Notes under the pieces: generated by a model | Databases searched by the model: none | What the model saw: the letters and a program-made list of their open reading frames with translations, nothing else | What the model was told of the DNA's origin: nothing | Part shown: positions 25,503-34,025 of the stretch, piece by piece | Numbering within the stretch: position 1 is the stretch's first letter | Layout of the letters: every line of letters begins with the position of its first letter | Assembly (NCBI GenBank): GCA_018003015.1 | Contig: JAGNEZ010000049.1 | Location: 1 to 48,865, forward strand | Reading direction: 5' to 3' | DNA: 48,865 nt | DNA from: Phycisphaerae bacterium | Lineage (GTDB): Bacteria; Planctomycetota; Phycisphaerae; UBA1845; PWPN01 | Made by a program: the position numbers and the translations under genes

Positions 25503-27404
25503 ATGCTCGAGTTACTCACCTGCGTGCTGGTCGGCGTGCTGGCCCAGTCGCTCCCTGCCGATGCTCAGAATGCCCGGGGAATGCCCGCAACCAGCACGAT
25601 GCCCGGCCTGTCCCGAATGCCCGGCCCGCGAACGCGGACCGCCCAATCGAGACCGGCCACCTTCCCCCGACTCCCCAACTCGCTCGATATCGATCCTCTC
25701 CGAGAGTGGGTCGTGCAGCACGAAGGTCGTTACCCCCCCTTGGACACGCTGGCTCGCGATGTCGTCAGGTCAGTGACCGGCAAGGTCTACTTCGAGAAAC
25801 GAGATCCGATCCTGTGGCTGCTCGCCTGGACCTTCCAGCCGGAAGTGTGGGCCTACTATCCGGTCATTCCCGTCTCCAATTCCGACCTCCGCGGCGAACT
25901 CGGACTCAGCCGGACACAGACCCGGTTCTCGTATGCCGATCTGCTGGCCGCCGAACGACTGCAGTCGCTGAGCCAGGAGCTCCGGATGATGCGAGGCGGC
26001 CGGAAGCTGGACCCCCTGCAGTCCGGAGTCCGCGACATCAACGAGAAGCTCGCTCTGCTTCGTCGTGTGTTTCAGGGAGAGGTCATCCGCCTGGTTCCAG
26101 GCGCCGCCGCGGAGAGCCCCTGGCGGGCAATTGGCTCGTCTTCCGCCGTGGGAGCGCCTGTCCCCGAAGCGGTCAGGGCCGCCTGGCATGACTTGGGCGG
26201 GGCATTCCTCGCCGAGGACGCCGATGCCTTCACCGTCGCCGGCGATCAGCTGGTCGCCGCCCTGGATCAGGTGTCCGCCTCAGACCGGCCCGACGAGCAC
26301 GCCGTCGCCCTGGAACTCCGCTACAACCGGTTGTTTCTGTTCCGCAAGGCTTACCTGGCGATGGCCGGGGGCGCGATCCTGGCGCTGATCGCGGCACTCC
26401 GCGGATGGAGAAAACTCAACGCGGCAGCCGTGGCCGCGCTCGTTCTGGGCTTCGCCATGCTCAGCTACGGGCTCTGGCTGCGCTGGATGATCGCCGGCAG
26501 GATCCCGGCATCCAATATGTACGAATCGCTGCTCTTCCTGAGCTGGGGCATGGGGGCGTTCGGCATCGTCTCCATGCTGCTGGTTCGCGATCGAATCGTG
26601 CCCATCACCGCATCGTGGCTGGGTGCACTGGCTCTCATCCTGGCCGAGACACTGCCGGTCGACCCGTTCATCCGGCCGATCGCTCCCGTTCTTCTCGATA
26701 CCGTCTGGATGTCCATTCACGTGCCGGTCATCATGCTGTCGTATAGCGTGCTCGCGCTGGCGGCGCTGGCGGCCCACGTGCAGCTCGTCCTCATGGCGTG
26801 GGCCCCGGGTCACCAGCGGCTCACGACCATGATCGACGCCGTGCATTCGTGGTATATGTACGCGGGGTGTGTGTTGCTGGCTGCCGGTATTGCGACCGGA
26901 AGCATGTGGGCTTCCTCGTCGTGGGGACGCTACTGGGGCTGGGATCCCAAGGAAGTCTGGTCGCTCATCGCCTTCCTGGCCTACCTGGCAATCCTCCATC
27001 TGAGAGCCGACAAGGGTGACACGCCGGGTTGGGTATATGCGCTTGGGGCCGGCCTCGGCGCCGTAGTCCTGACCATCCTGGCGATCAGCCTTCGTCCGCT
27101 GAGCGGAGCCGAGGTCGGAGCCCTGCTCGGTGCGACCGTCGCCATTCTCCTCTTCGTCCTGGCTCGCGGGCCGTTTGCGACCGCTTTCAAGAGCGTCCTG
27201 GCTTTCTGGACGATCGTCATGACCTATGTGGGGGTCAACTACGTGCTCGGCATCGGCGTTCACAGCTACGGCTTCGGCACCGGGGCGGTCGTCCGCTACA
27301 TGTTCATGATCGGCGGCATCGACTTGTCGCTCATCGTCGCGTGCGCCGCCGTATACCTGCTGCGGAGTCGGGTGGCAAGGTCTGCCCAGGTCGCGCCCCT
27401 CTGA
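25503..27404 (+). CDS. ccsA: CcsA/ResC-type cytochrome c maturation protein with long periplasmic N-terminal domain
   Basis: This heme-handling membrane protein belongs to system II cytochrome c biogenesis (633 residues from the ATG at 25503). A long N-terminal soluble part (about residues 30-280) contains YPPLDTLARDVVRSVTGKVYF, resembling the periplasmic insert of fused CcsBA proteins of Bacteroidetes. The last 350 residues are the membrane CcsA domain. It has the tryptophan-rich WWD-type block WGRYWGWDPKE (474-484), flanked by His-bearing segments MSIHVPVIMLSY and VLGIGVHSYGFG that would ligate heme. No ResB/Ccs1 partner is adjacent, so the partner must be encoded elsewhere or the protein works with a split version. 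The gene is convergent with pyrB, only 15 bases apart. Confidence 0.85.
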   Translation: MLELLTCVLVGVLAQSLPADAQNARGMPATSTMPGLSRMPGPRTRTAQSRPATFPRLPNSLDIDPLREWVVQHEGRYPPLDTLARDVVRSVTGKVYFEKRDPILWLLAWTFQPEVWAYYPVIPVSNSDLRGELGLSRTQTRFSYADLLAAERLQSLSQELRMMRGGRKLDPLQSGVRDINEKLALLRRVFQGEVIRLVPGAAAESPWRAIGSSSAVGAPVPEAVRAAWHDLGGAFLAEDADAFTVAGDQLVAALDQVSASDRPDEHAVALELRYNRLFLFRKAYLAMAGGAILALIAALRGWRKLNAAAVAALVLGFAMLSYGLWLRWMIAGRIPASNMYESLLFLSWGMGAFGIVSMLLVRDRIVPITASWLGALALILAETLPVDPFIRPIAPVLLDTVWMSIHVPVIMLSYSVLALAALAAHVQLVLMAWAPGHQRLTTMIDAVHSWYMYAGCVLLAAGIATGSMWASSSWGRYWGWDPKEVWSLIAFLAYLAILHLRADKGDTPGWVYALGAGLGAVVLTILAISLRPLSGAEVGALLGATVAILLFVLARGPFATAFKSVLAFWTIVMTYVGVNYVLGIGVHSYGFGTGAVVRYMFMIGGIDLSLIVACAAVYLLRSRVARSAQVAPL

Positions 27405-27419
27405 CCACGAAATGCTTCC

Positions 27420-28454
27420 TCAAATCCCAGGAGCCGTCGCCCCTTGGCTGACCGGAGCTTGATTCACCAGAAAGAGCACGGCCATGCGGATGGCCAAGCC
27501 GTTGGAGACTTGCCGGAGGATGGAACTGTTCGGGCCGTCCGCGACGTCGCTGGCCAGCTCGACGCCGCGGTTGATTGGACCTGGGTGCAGGATGAGCAAG
27601 TCGGGCTTGGTGCCCTTGAGCCGCTCGCGGGTCAGGCCGAAAAGACGAACGTACTCCTCGGTGCTGGGGAAGAGCTGGCTGGTCATCCGCTCGCGCTGGA
27701 TCCGGAGCATATTCACCACGTCGGCATCACGAAGAGCCTGATCGAGATTGTGACTGACGTTTGCCCCCATTTTTTCGAAAGCCCTGGGCACCAGCGTGGT
27801 CGGGCCCACCAGCGTGACCTTGGCGCCCAGCTTGTTGAGCCCCCAAAGATTCGACCGGGCAACACGCGAGTGGGCGATGTCGCCGACGATGACGACGTTG
27901 AGGCCTTCGATGCGGCCTTTGCGCTCGCGGATCGTGAAGATGTCAATCAGCCCCTGCGTGGGATGCTCGTGCTGGCCATCGCCCGCGTTGAGTACGTGGC
28001 AGTTGGTGAACTGCGTGATGTAGTGGGGGGCGCCTGCGGCTGTGTGCCGGATCACGAAGGTGTCCACGCCCATCGCTTCGATGTTCCGAACGGTGTCGCG
28101 CAGGGATTCGCCCTTCGTCACCGAGGACTTGGCGGCCGAGAACTCCATGACGTCCGCCGAAAGCCGCTGGGCGGCCAGCGAGAAGCTCATCCGGGTGCGA
28201 GTCGAGTCCTCGAAAAACAGGTTGACGACCACGCGGCCGCGAAGGGCAGGGACCTTCTTGATGCTCCGGGTGGACACTTCCTGAAAGCTCTCCGCGGTCT
28301 TGAAGATGTGAAGCAGCTCGTCGCGGGACAGATCCTCGAGCCCCAGGAGATGAGGCCGTGTCCAGACGAAACCATCCTGCGGATGAGCCGAAACCACCCC
28401 GGTACGCACGGCGGCCGCGGCCGGTGTGGATCCCGTGGTCCTTGATTTGCTCAT
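27420..28454 (-). CDS. pyrB: Aspartate carbamoyltransferase catalytic chain
   Basis: This enzyme condenses carbamoyl phosphate and aspartate in pyrimidine biosynthesis. The 344-residue product contains the carbamoyl-phosphate motif FFEDSTRTRMSF, the 80s-loop-type SAAKSSVTKGESLRDT, HPTQGLIDIFTI, the VVIVGDIAHSRVARSN strand-loop and the C-terminal LILHPGPINRGVE with its Pro-Gly-Pro. About 35 residues before the usual start are present as a low-complexity extension. The start overlaps the pyrR stop by four bases, so the two are translationally coupled. Confidence 0.96.
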   Translation of the reverse strand: MSKSRTTGSTPAAAAVRTGVVSAHPQDGFVWTRPHLLGLEDLSRDELLHIFKTAESFQEVSTRSIKKVPALRGRVVVNLFFEDSTRTRMSFSLAAQRLSADVMEFSAAKSSVTKGESLRDTVRNIEAMGVDTFVIRHTAAGAPHYITQFTNCHVLNAGDGQHEHPTQGLIDIFTIRERKGRIEGLNVVIVGDIAHSRVARSNLWGLNKLGAKVTLVGPTTLVPRAFEKMGANVSHNLDQALRDADVVNMLRIQRERMTSQLFPSTEEYVRLFGLTRERLKGTKPDLLILHPGPINRGVELASDVADGPNSSILRQVSNGLAIRMAVLFLVNQAPVSQGATAPGI

Positions 28455-28984
28455 TCCGAACGCACCTCTTCCACGCCATCCGATTCGGTCAACAGCACGG
28501 TTACCGAGACCCCCGGCTGCTTCACCGTCAGTCCAACGAAGTCAGCCTGAATGGGCAGCTCCCGCCCCGGCCGATCTACCAGGACCGCCAACCGGATCGC
28601 CTTGGGACGCCCCAGATCAATAAGAGCGTCTAGAGCCGCCCGGACCGATCGGCCGGTGAAAAGGACATCATCCACCAGCACGATGTACCGTCCGTCAATG
28701 TCAAAGTCGATCTCCGTCTGTCGGACGATGGCCTGGGGACCCAGCTCGGCCAGGTCGTCCCGGTAGAGCGTGATATCCAGAGAGCCGATCGCAACCCCCT
28801 GCGCCCCTCGGAAAGCCAGTTCGTGGGCCAGCCGCTTGGCGAGCACCTCGCCCCGGCGGCGGATACCAATGATCCCCACGGGGACCTGCCGCGGCAGTGA
28901 GTCAAACACCGCCTGAGCCAGTTGCCCCACCAGCTCGCCGATCCCCTCGGCGTTCAGCAGGATATGGGTCGAGGTTTTCTCCAT
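28451..28984 (-). CDS. pyrR: PyrR bifunctional regulator / uracil phosphoribosyltransferase
   Basis: PyrR binds UMP and, in Gram-positive and some other bacteria, represses pyr operons by binding leader RNA. It also has weak uracil phosphoribosyltransferase activity. The chosen ATG at 28984 gives 177 residues, the usual length. The PRPP-binding signature YIVLVDDVLFTGRSVRAAL is intact, and GIIGIRRRGEVLAKRLAHEL gives the N-terminal loop. The frame is open far upstream but without family similarity. pyrR-pyrB order as in Bacillus and Thermus supports the assignment. No convincing PyrR-binding RNA element was found in the short leader. The intergenic region with the next gene carries a near-perfect palindrome. 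Confidence 0.95.
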   Translation of the reverse strand: MEKTSTHILLNAEGIGELVGQLAQAVFDSLPRQVPVGIIGIRRRGEVLAKRLAHELAFRGAQGVAIGSLDITLYRDDLAELGPQAIVRQTEIDFDIDGRYIVLVDDVLFTGRSVRAALDALIDLGRPKAIRLAVLVDRPGRELPIQADFVGLTVKQPGVSVTVLLTESDGVEEVRSE

Positions 28985-29026
28985 GACAGGCGAAAGGTAA
29001 CACCATCCCGTTCCGCGGACAAGAGC

Positions 29027-29044
29027 TCCAATCACGTGATCGGA
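29027..29044. promoter_or_regulatory. Near-palindrome TCC-ATCACGTGAT-GGA between pyrR and the regulator gene
   Basis: The central ATCACGTGAT (29031-29040) is a perfect palindrome. Flanking TCC and GGA extend it to 18 bases with one central mismatch per arm. It sits between the divergent starts of pyrR and the HTH-receiver gene. An operator for a dimeric regulator is plausible but unassigned. Confidence 0.4.
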
Positions 29045-29072
29045 CCACCATGGCCAATCCACCGATTTTGAG

Positions 29073-29102
29073 TTGACAGTCCCGGCTGACAATTGGTAGA
29101 GT
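29073..29102 (+). promoter_or_regulatory. Candidate promoter of the HTH-receiver regulator
   Basis: A perfect TTGACA (29073-29078) and TAGAGT (29097-29102) are spaced by 18 bases. The transcript would start near 29109, about 100 bases before the ATG at 29210. Confidence 0.55.
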
Positions 29103-29209
29103 TGGAGCGTGAAACTGGAGAAGTTGGGGAAAATGTCCTCGTATGGGACGTTTGGGTAACCGCGGACGTGGCTGCGCTGCCCATAGGAGCACGTTGAGGT
29201 TCGTTGGCG

Positions 29210-29773
29210 ATGAAGAACACGTACACGACAGGCGAAGTGGCCGATATCTGCCGGGTCAGCCAGCAGACCGTGATCCGGTGTTTCGACAATGGTCGACTGA
29301 AGGGCTTCCGGGTCCCTGGGTCCCGCTTCCGGCGGATCCCGCATGACTCCCTGGTCGAGTTCATGAAGTCCAATCACATACCGCTCGAGTACCTCGAGTC
29401 GGGCAAGAAACGGGTCCTGGTGGTCGACGACGACGAGGCGATCCTGGAGATGCTCGTCGAACTGCTGGAGCGCGACGGCCGGTTCGAGGTCCGCGTCGCC
29501 CGCGGCGGCTACGAGGCCGGCATGCTCACCCAGGAGTTCCGTCCGGACGTCATCGTCCTGGACTACAAGCTCCCGGACGTGGACGGCCATCTGGTATGCC
29601 GGACCGTTCGGGGCAACCCGACGTTCTCCGAGACGCGGATCATCATGATCAGCGGCGTCGCCGATCCCGACGAGATTGCCATGCTCCGGGCCGCAGGCGC
29701 GGATGATTTCCTTCGCAAACCGTTCCAGATCGACGAGTTGATCGCCCGCATCCTTCAGCTCGTGCACGTATAG
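29210..29773 (+). CDS. Response regulator with N-terminal excisionase-type HTH and C-terminal receiver
   Basis: The 187-residue protein pairs a DNA-binding domain with a phosphorylatable receiver in unusual order. A TTG at 29204 would add two residues; the ATG at 29210 with GAGG upstream is preferred. Residues 1-55 form a MerR/excisionase-type winged HTH (YTTGEVADICRVSQQTVIRCFDNGRLKGF). Residues 65-185 form a receiver with VLVVDDDEAI, phosphoacceptor Asp118 in VIVLDYKLPDVDG, and Lys170 in FLRKPF. Thus the acidic pocket and conserved Lys are intact. The downstream HDOD histidine kinase gene is 31 bases away and is a plausible partner. The usual order in response regulators is receiver first. 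Confidence 0.88.
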   Translation: MKNTYTTGEVADICRVSQQTVIRCFDNGRLKGFRVPGSRFRRIPHDSLVEFMKSNHIPLEYLESGKKRVLVVDDDEAILEMLVELLERDGRFEVRVARGGYEAGMLTQEFRPDVIVLDYKLPDVDGHLVCRTVRGNPTFSETRIIMISGVADPDEIAMLRAAGADDFLRKPFQIDELIARILQLVHV

Positions 29774-29804
29774 GAGGAGCTGTCTCGGTCGGGAGGGATG
29801 ATCG

Positions 29805-32102
29805 ATGGGTTTGACGGCAACCGAAACAAAGGGGGGGATGCACGGCCAGCACGGGAGTCAGGTCGAACTCATCCTCGCTCAGATCGAGTCTTTGCCTACG
29901 CTCCCGGCCGTGGCGGTCCAGCTCCTGGAGCTCAGCAGCAACGAGCGGGCCTCGATCCGCGATCTGGTGCGGATCGTCGAATCGGATCCGAGTCTGGCTG
30001 CCCGGATCGTGTCCCTGGTCCGACGAGCGGACAAGACCGCACATGCCGAGACAGTCGAGCGAGCGGTCATTCTCCTAGGGTTCGACGCGGTCCGCAATCT
30101 GGCTCTTTCCATCCAGATCTTCGAGACATTCTCCCATCGGGTCGAAAGCGGCTCCCGCAGGTTCGACCGGCTCGCCTTCTGGAAACACTGCCTGGCCGTG
30201 GGATGCGCCGCCCGGCTGCTCTGTGACAAACGCTGGGCGACTCGGGGCGTCGGCGGATCAGAACCTGTGCCCGATCCGGAGCAAGCTTTCATCTGCGGGC
30301 TGCTTCACGATCTCGGCAAGGTGGTCCTGGCCGCCTGCTTCCCCAAGACGTACGACCGGGTGGTCGAGAAGAGCGATGCCCTGCTGGGCAGCCTGCTCGA
30401 CGTGGAACGAGAGCTCTTCGGGCTGGATCACACCCTGGCGGGACGCCGGCTGGCCACCTACTGGAAGCTGCCGACGATGATCGAGGAGTGCGTCTGGCTG
30501 CACCACCACCTGCCGGCTTCGACCCCCACGCAGATCGGCTTCCCCGGTCATGTCCGCCTGGTCCAGATGGCCGATGAACTGGTCCGCCACGTTCGAATTG
30601 GCTACTCGGGCAACTACCAGATGAGTCGATCGCTCTGGAGCGCCTTCGGCGTGCCCGGCGATATCCAGGCTGAAGTCGGCGCCCTCAAGACCGACTTGAT
30701 CGAACTGGTTGAATCGCGGGTCGGGCTGATGGGACTCGATTCCCTGACCTCCCAGGAAGTTTATGAGGAGGCTCTGGGCAAGGCCAATCAGGAACTGGCC
30801 CAGGTCAACTTCCGGTTGAGCGAGCTGAACGGGCGGCTGGCCCAGCGATCGCAGTGCTTCGATGCCCTGCAGGAGTTCAAGTCCGCCCTGGGAGATGAGC
30901 CGGATCACGAACACATCAGCCGGGCCATGCTGGCCGCCACCCGGGTATCCCTGCCAATGGTCCCCGCGGCCGCGGTCGCTTGGTCACCGTGTCGATCACT
31001 GGTCGTGATGGCCGTCACCCCGCGCCAGGCCGCCGAGGTGCATACCGACCTGATGCCCGACGATCTCGCTGGCGGGACCCTTGCCGACCGGGGCCCGACC
31101 GCACAGGATCCCGAGCAGCTGCTCAGCCAGGCGCTCCTTGACCGGTTGACGCCCCTGCTCGGCGCGCCCCCGGCTTGGTGCCAGAGCATCCGGAAACAAG
31201 GGCGACTCCTGGGCTGCATCGTTCTCACCGAAGCTCCTCCACCCAGTATCATGGAGACGCTGACCGTGCTGGCCGACTGGGCCGGATCCTGGCTGTACGG
31301 TGCCGAGTCGCGAATGACCGCTAGCCGCCTCAGCGAGGAAATGTCCGACATGAATCGCCGGCTCGTGGAGTCCCAGGCCGAGGTGGCCCGGATGCGCTCC
31401 CTGGCCACGGTGGGGGAAATGGCCGCCGGCGCCGCCCACGAGATCAACAACCCCTTGGCGGTCATCAGCGGCCGAGCCCAGCTCCTGCATCGAAATGCCC
31501 AGGATGATCAGACCCGCCGCGTCGCCGACCTCATCGCCGAGCATGCACACAAGGCCAGCGCGATCGTGAATGAGCTCATGGAGTTCGCCAAGCCCAACCC
31601 GCCGCAGCCCACCACCTGGCCGATCGCCCGGCTGCTGAGCGAGCTTCGGGCCGAGTGGCTGACCAAGGCCTCGCTCGGCAACGAGCAATTCCACCTCGTG
31701 CTATCGGACGACCTGCCCGACGTCCACGCCGATGCCGCCCAGGTGCGGAAGTTATTTGACGAACTGGTTCGCAATGCGGTCGAGGCCATGCAGGACCAGC
31801 CAAAGCCACTCTTGCTGATCAATTGCCATGCCAATGTAGCCGATGAGATGGTCGTGGTCAGGGTCGAGGATAACGGTGTAGGCATGGCTCCCGAAGTGCT
31901 GGAACGTGCTACCGACCCGTTCTTCTCCTCCCGAACCGCCGGCCGCGGCCGGGGGCTGGGCTTGTCCCGAGCTGCTCGGTATGCCGAGATCAACGGCGGC
32001 CAGATGCGACTGTCGAGCCGACCCAGGGAGGGGACGGTAGTGCTGGTGACATTGCCGACGGCACGCAAACCTGAGGAGTGCGGCCGACGGGTGGTTCGGT
32101 AG
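29805..32102 (+). CDS. HDOD-domain histidine kinase
   Basis: This is a signalling protein of 765 residues. An HDOD domain (about 15-260) begins LILAQIESLPTLPAVAVQLLELSSNERASI and includes GLLHDLGKVVLAACF. A helical linker (about 300-345) and a weak GAF-like region (about 350-490) follow. The kinase core has the H-box AAHEINNPLAVISGRAQLL with His545. The N-box is FDELVRNAVEAMQD and the G-boxes are VRVEDNGVGMAPE and GRGRGLGLSRAARYAE. GGGAGGG precedes the ATG. HDOD domains are known as regulatory helical bundles in two-component and cyclic-di-GMP systems. The neighbours are an HTH-receiver regulator and a receiver-like protein, so phosphotransfer to the first and a non-phosphorylated partnership with the second are likely. 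Confidence 0.9.
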   Translation: MGLTATETKGGMHGQHGSQVELILAQIESLPTLPAVAVQLLELSSNERASIRDLVRIVESDPSLAARIVSLVRRADKTAHAETVERAVILLGFDAVRNLALSIQIFETFSHRVESGSRRFDRLAFWKHCLAVGCAARLLCDKRWATRGVGGSEPVPDPEQAFICGLLHDLGKVVLAACFPKTYDRVVEKSDALLGSLLDVERELFGLDHTLAGRRLATYWKLPTMIEECVWLHHHLPASTPTQIGFPGHVRLVQMADELVRHVRIGYSGNYQMSRSLWSAFGVPGDIQAEVGALKTDLIELVESRVGLMGLDSLTSQEVYEEALGKANQELAQVNFRLSELNGRLAQRSQCFDALQEFKSALGDEPDHEHISRAMLAATRVSLPMVPAAAVAWSPCRSLVVMAVTPRQAAEVHTDLMPDDLAGGTLADRGPTAQDPEQLLSQALLDRLTPLLGAPPAWCQSIRKQGRLLGCIVLTEAPPPSIMETLTVLADWAGSWLYGAESRMTASRLSEEMSDMNRRLVESQAEVARMRSLATVGEMAAGAAHEINNPLAVISGRAQLLHRNAQDDQTRRVADLIAEHAHKASAIVNELMEFAKPNPPQPTTWPIARLLSELRAEWLTKASLGNEQFHLVLSDDLPDVHADAAQVRKLFDELVRNAVEAMQDQPKPLLLINCHANVADEMVVVRVEDNGVGMAPEVLERATDPFFSSRTAGRGRGLGLSRAARYAEINGGQMRLSSRPREGTVVLVTLPTARKPEECGRRVVR

Positions 32103-32335
32103 CCGCGGAAGCGATTGGACCGCACCGGCCGGCTTACCATCTTTGAGGTTCCATAGGACTTCGGGCTTCCCTGAAACCCCGACCTGCCGTCGGGGACAAA
32201 ACAAGATCCGGGCCAGGCGGGCTGTGGAGGCCTTCTCTCCTCTCCTCCTCCTCCTCGCTCTCGCGGCCAAAACGCCCGCCGGCCATTTTTTTCCCGCGGA
32301 AGCTCTGTCCGGTGTTCCCGGAAGAGGAAAGGCTG

Positions 32336-32884
32336 ATGCCCAGGCGACCAACCGAGATCCTGGTGGTGGAACAAGACGCCGACGTCGCCGAGATGATTTC
32401 CCAGTGCCTCGGCGAGGCGATCCAGGCCAACGTCAGCCGTGCCCGCACCGGCCAGGAAGCACTTCGCAGCGAGCTCACCCATCGCCACGACCTGATCATC
32501 ACCTCCTGCGACCTCCCGGACGGCGATGTCCTCGACCTGATGCGTCAGCTGCGCGTGTCCAACAAGTGCCCGGTCATCCTCTTGGCCGATAACCCCACAC
32601 CCGCCCAGCTGGTCCAGGCCATGAAACTCGGCCTCCGCCACGTGCTGCTCCGGCCATTCGACATGGTCGAGCTCGCCGAGGTGGCCCGCTCCGCCATCCG
32701 ATCTGCCCGTCGACGCCGCTGCCACCGCCTGCGCTACCAGCGCCTGCGGCTCCTCACCGCTCGAATCATCCGCGAACGCCGCGATCTGCGCCAGCGGGTC
32801 GATCTTATCTGCCAGGACGTGGTTCGATCCTATCGCAACCTCGCTCACAAGGTCGCGGAATCAGGCGTCCTGACCCAGGATTGA
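32336..32884 (+). CDS. Receiver-like protein lacking the phosphoacceptor aspartate
   Basis: The product is 182 residues with GAGGAAAGG upstream of the ATG. The first 120 residues show a CheY-like fold: ILVVEQDADVAEMI, DLIITSCDLPDGDVLDLM, and VLLRPFDMVELAEV. Alignment to canonical receivers puts Ser57 where the phosphoacceptor Asp should be (D-L-I-I-T-S). The conserved Lys is Arg106, and the first acidic residue is Glu12 with Gln13. Phosphorylation by the standard route is therefore unlikely. The C-terminal 60 residues are strongly basic helices (SARRRRCHRLRYQRLRLLTARIIRERRDLRQ), followed by a RNLAHKVAES motif. It follows the HDOD kinase by 233 bases on the same strand and overlaps the convergent membrane gene by 40 bases. 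Confidence 0.8.
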   Translation: MPRRPTEILVVEQDADVAEMISQCLGEAIQANVSRARTGQEALRSELTHRHDLIITSCDLPDGDVLDLMRQLRVSNKCPVILLADNPTPAQLVQAMKLGLRHVLLRPFDMVELAEVARSAIRSARRRRCHRLRYQRLRLLTARIIRERRDLRQRVDLICQDVVRSYRNLAHKVAESGVLTQD

Positions 32885-33474
32885 ACCAACGCTTGGCCGC
32901 ACTCCGGGCACACCCCACTTATGTTGCCCCTCAGGTCATAGCCGCATCTCTGGCAGCAATGCCCAGGATACATGCGGTCATGCCAGAAAAGAAACACGGT
33001 CGGAACGACGACAAGCAGAAGCAGAATCCACAGAGGCACGGAGACGTAGAACCCGAAGAAAGTGCGCTCAAAGTAGGGCATCCAACCCTGCTGGCCCACA
33101 TACCCCAGGCCGAACTGCAAGTAACCTACAACGCCAGAAATGTCCTTCGGGGCATTCCCTGCGAAGTGAGTCAGACAGCCGCCCGCGAAAGACAGGCCGC
33201 AGGTGGGGCAGAGTCGCCAATGTCTGCCGTCAATATACGAACCGCGGCGGGTGTAGTGAACCGACCAGAAGAGTGACACAATCCACGCCGTCACGATCAG
33301 CAGCGAGAGGATCAGTCCCGCCCATTTGAGTACCCGCCGTTTCCGCTTTCGAGTTGAGCCCGATTTCCAGGGCGGAGGGTCCGGTGCGGAGGCTGTCCAA
33401 CCAGAAACCTCACCGCCGCCGTGTACGCGGGCAAAACCCGTGACCCGTCCTTGTCTTGGTGAAAAAACGTGCAT
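32845..33474 (-). CDS. Two-helix membrane protein with two zinc-ribbon motifs
   Basis: The 209-residue product has a basic N-terminus, a first membrane segment (WAGLILSLLIVTAWIVSLF), a loop with CPTCG, a second hydrophobic segment (YVSVPLWILLLLVVVPTVFLFW) and a C-terminal zinc ribbon CQRCGYDLRGNISGVCPECG. That last motif is a hallmark of many planctomycete membrane proteins of unknown function. The gene starts 11 bases after the anti-sigma stop, and the three genes form an operon. The start is uncertain because no strong ribosome site precedes the ATG. A role in the sigma-factor-controlled envelope response is inferred from context. Confidence 0.7.
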   Translation of the reverse strand: MHVFSPRQGRVTGFARVHGGGEVSGWTASAPDPPPWKSGSTRKRKRRVLKWAGLILSLLIVTAWIVSLFWSVHYTRRGSYIDGRHWRLCPTCGLSFAGGCLTHFAGNAPKDISGVVGYLQFGLGYVGQQGWMPYFERTFFGFYVSVPLWILLLLVVVPTVFLFWHDRMYPGHCCQRCGYDLRGNISGVCPECGQALVQSWVRTPDSATL

Positions 33475-33485
33475 CGTGAGCGGGC

Positions 33486-34025
33486 CTATGCGAGCCGGCT
33501 GTCGCCGCCGGCGTCGTGGCCGTCAGGGTTGATGTGCCGATCCGCGTACATCGCGGCCAGGGTCTCTCCCCACTCGCGCGTCTCCTCTGCCGCGTGTACG
33601 ACACCCACCCGAATGACGAGCAACAGAAGTGCCGCGGCTACCCCGCAGGACAGCCTTGTGATCTGGAACTGGATCCGCTGCCAGTAGGGCAGATCCGGAC
33701 GGCGGTGCAGCAGATCACGGGCCGCAGCCGATGCCCTCTCCGCCCGGCGAAGAAGCCGGAGAGCCCGTCCGTTTGCCCGGGCGTGCAGGTTGGGCGGCAA
33801 GGCCTGACCCTGCAACAGCGTCAGCGACGCCTGGACCCGGTTCACCCGCGATACCTGTGCCCGACAGGCCGGGCAGAGCTCGATGTGCCTCGACAGTCGA
33901 GCGGGCAGGGGGCCACCCTCGGCCGACCACTTCGCCAAATCCCCGCGCCTGCAGGAAGCGCCGTCATCACCGCGTCGAAAGTCATCGAGCCTCGGAGTCG
34001 CCTCCGCAGGAGGATTCCGTGTCAT
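33486..34025 (-). CDS. Anti-sigma factor with zinc-binding domain and one membrane helix
   Basis: The 179-residue product has the ZAS-like zinc motif near residue 45: His-x3-Cys-x2-Cys in LSRHIELCPACRAQ, with an upstream Cys in GASCRRGDLAKW. A membrane helix follows at about 130-150 (GVAAALLLLVIRVGVVHA), and a short acidic periplasmic tail ends the protein. It overlaps the ECF sigma gene by four bases (ATGA), the usual coupling for sigma/anti-sigma pairs. It should hold the sigma factor inactive at the membrane until a signal causes its release or proteolysis. Confidence 0.82.
   Translation of the reverse strand: MTRNPPAEATPRLDDFRRGDDGASCRRGDLAKWSAEGGPLPARLSRHIELCPACRAQVSRVNRVQASLTLLQGQALPPNLHARANGRALRLLRRAERASAAARDLLHRRPDLPYWQRIQFQITRLSCGVAAALLLLVIRVGVVHAAEETREWGETLAAMYADRHINPDGHDAGGDSRLA

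Noticed and set aside
29103-29209. PyrR-binding attenuator in the pyrR leader
   Set aside because: The pyrR leader on the minus strand has no recognisable PyrR-binding loop or terminator/antiterminator pair.
28985-29767. Long open frame upstream of pyrR on the minus strand
   Set aside because: It is antisense to the HTH-receiver gene and lacks family similarity; PyrR at 28984 has the normal length.
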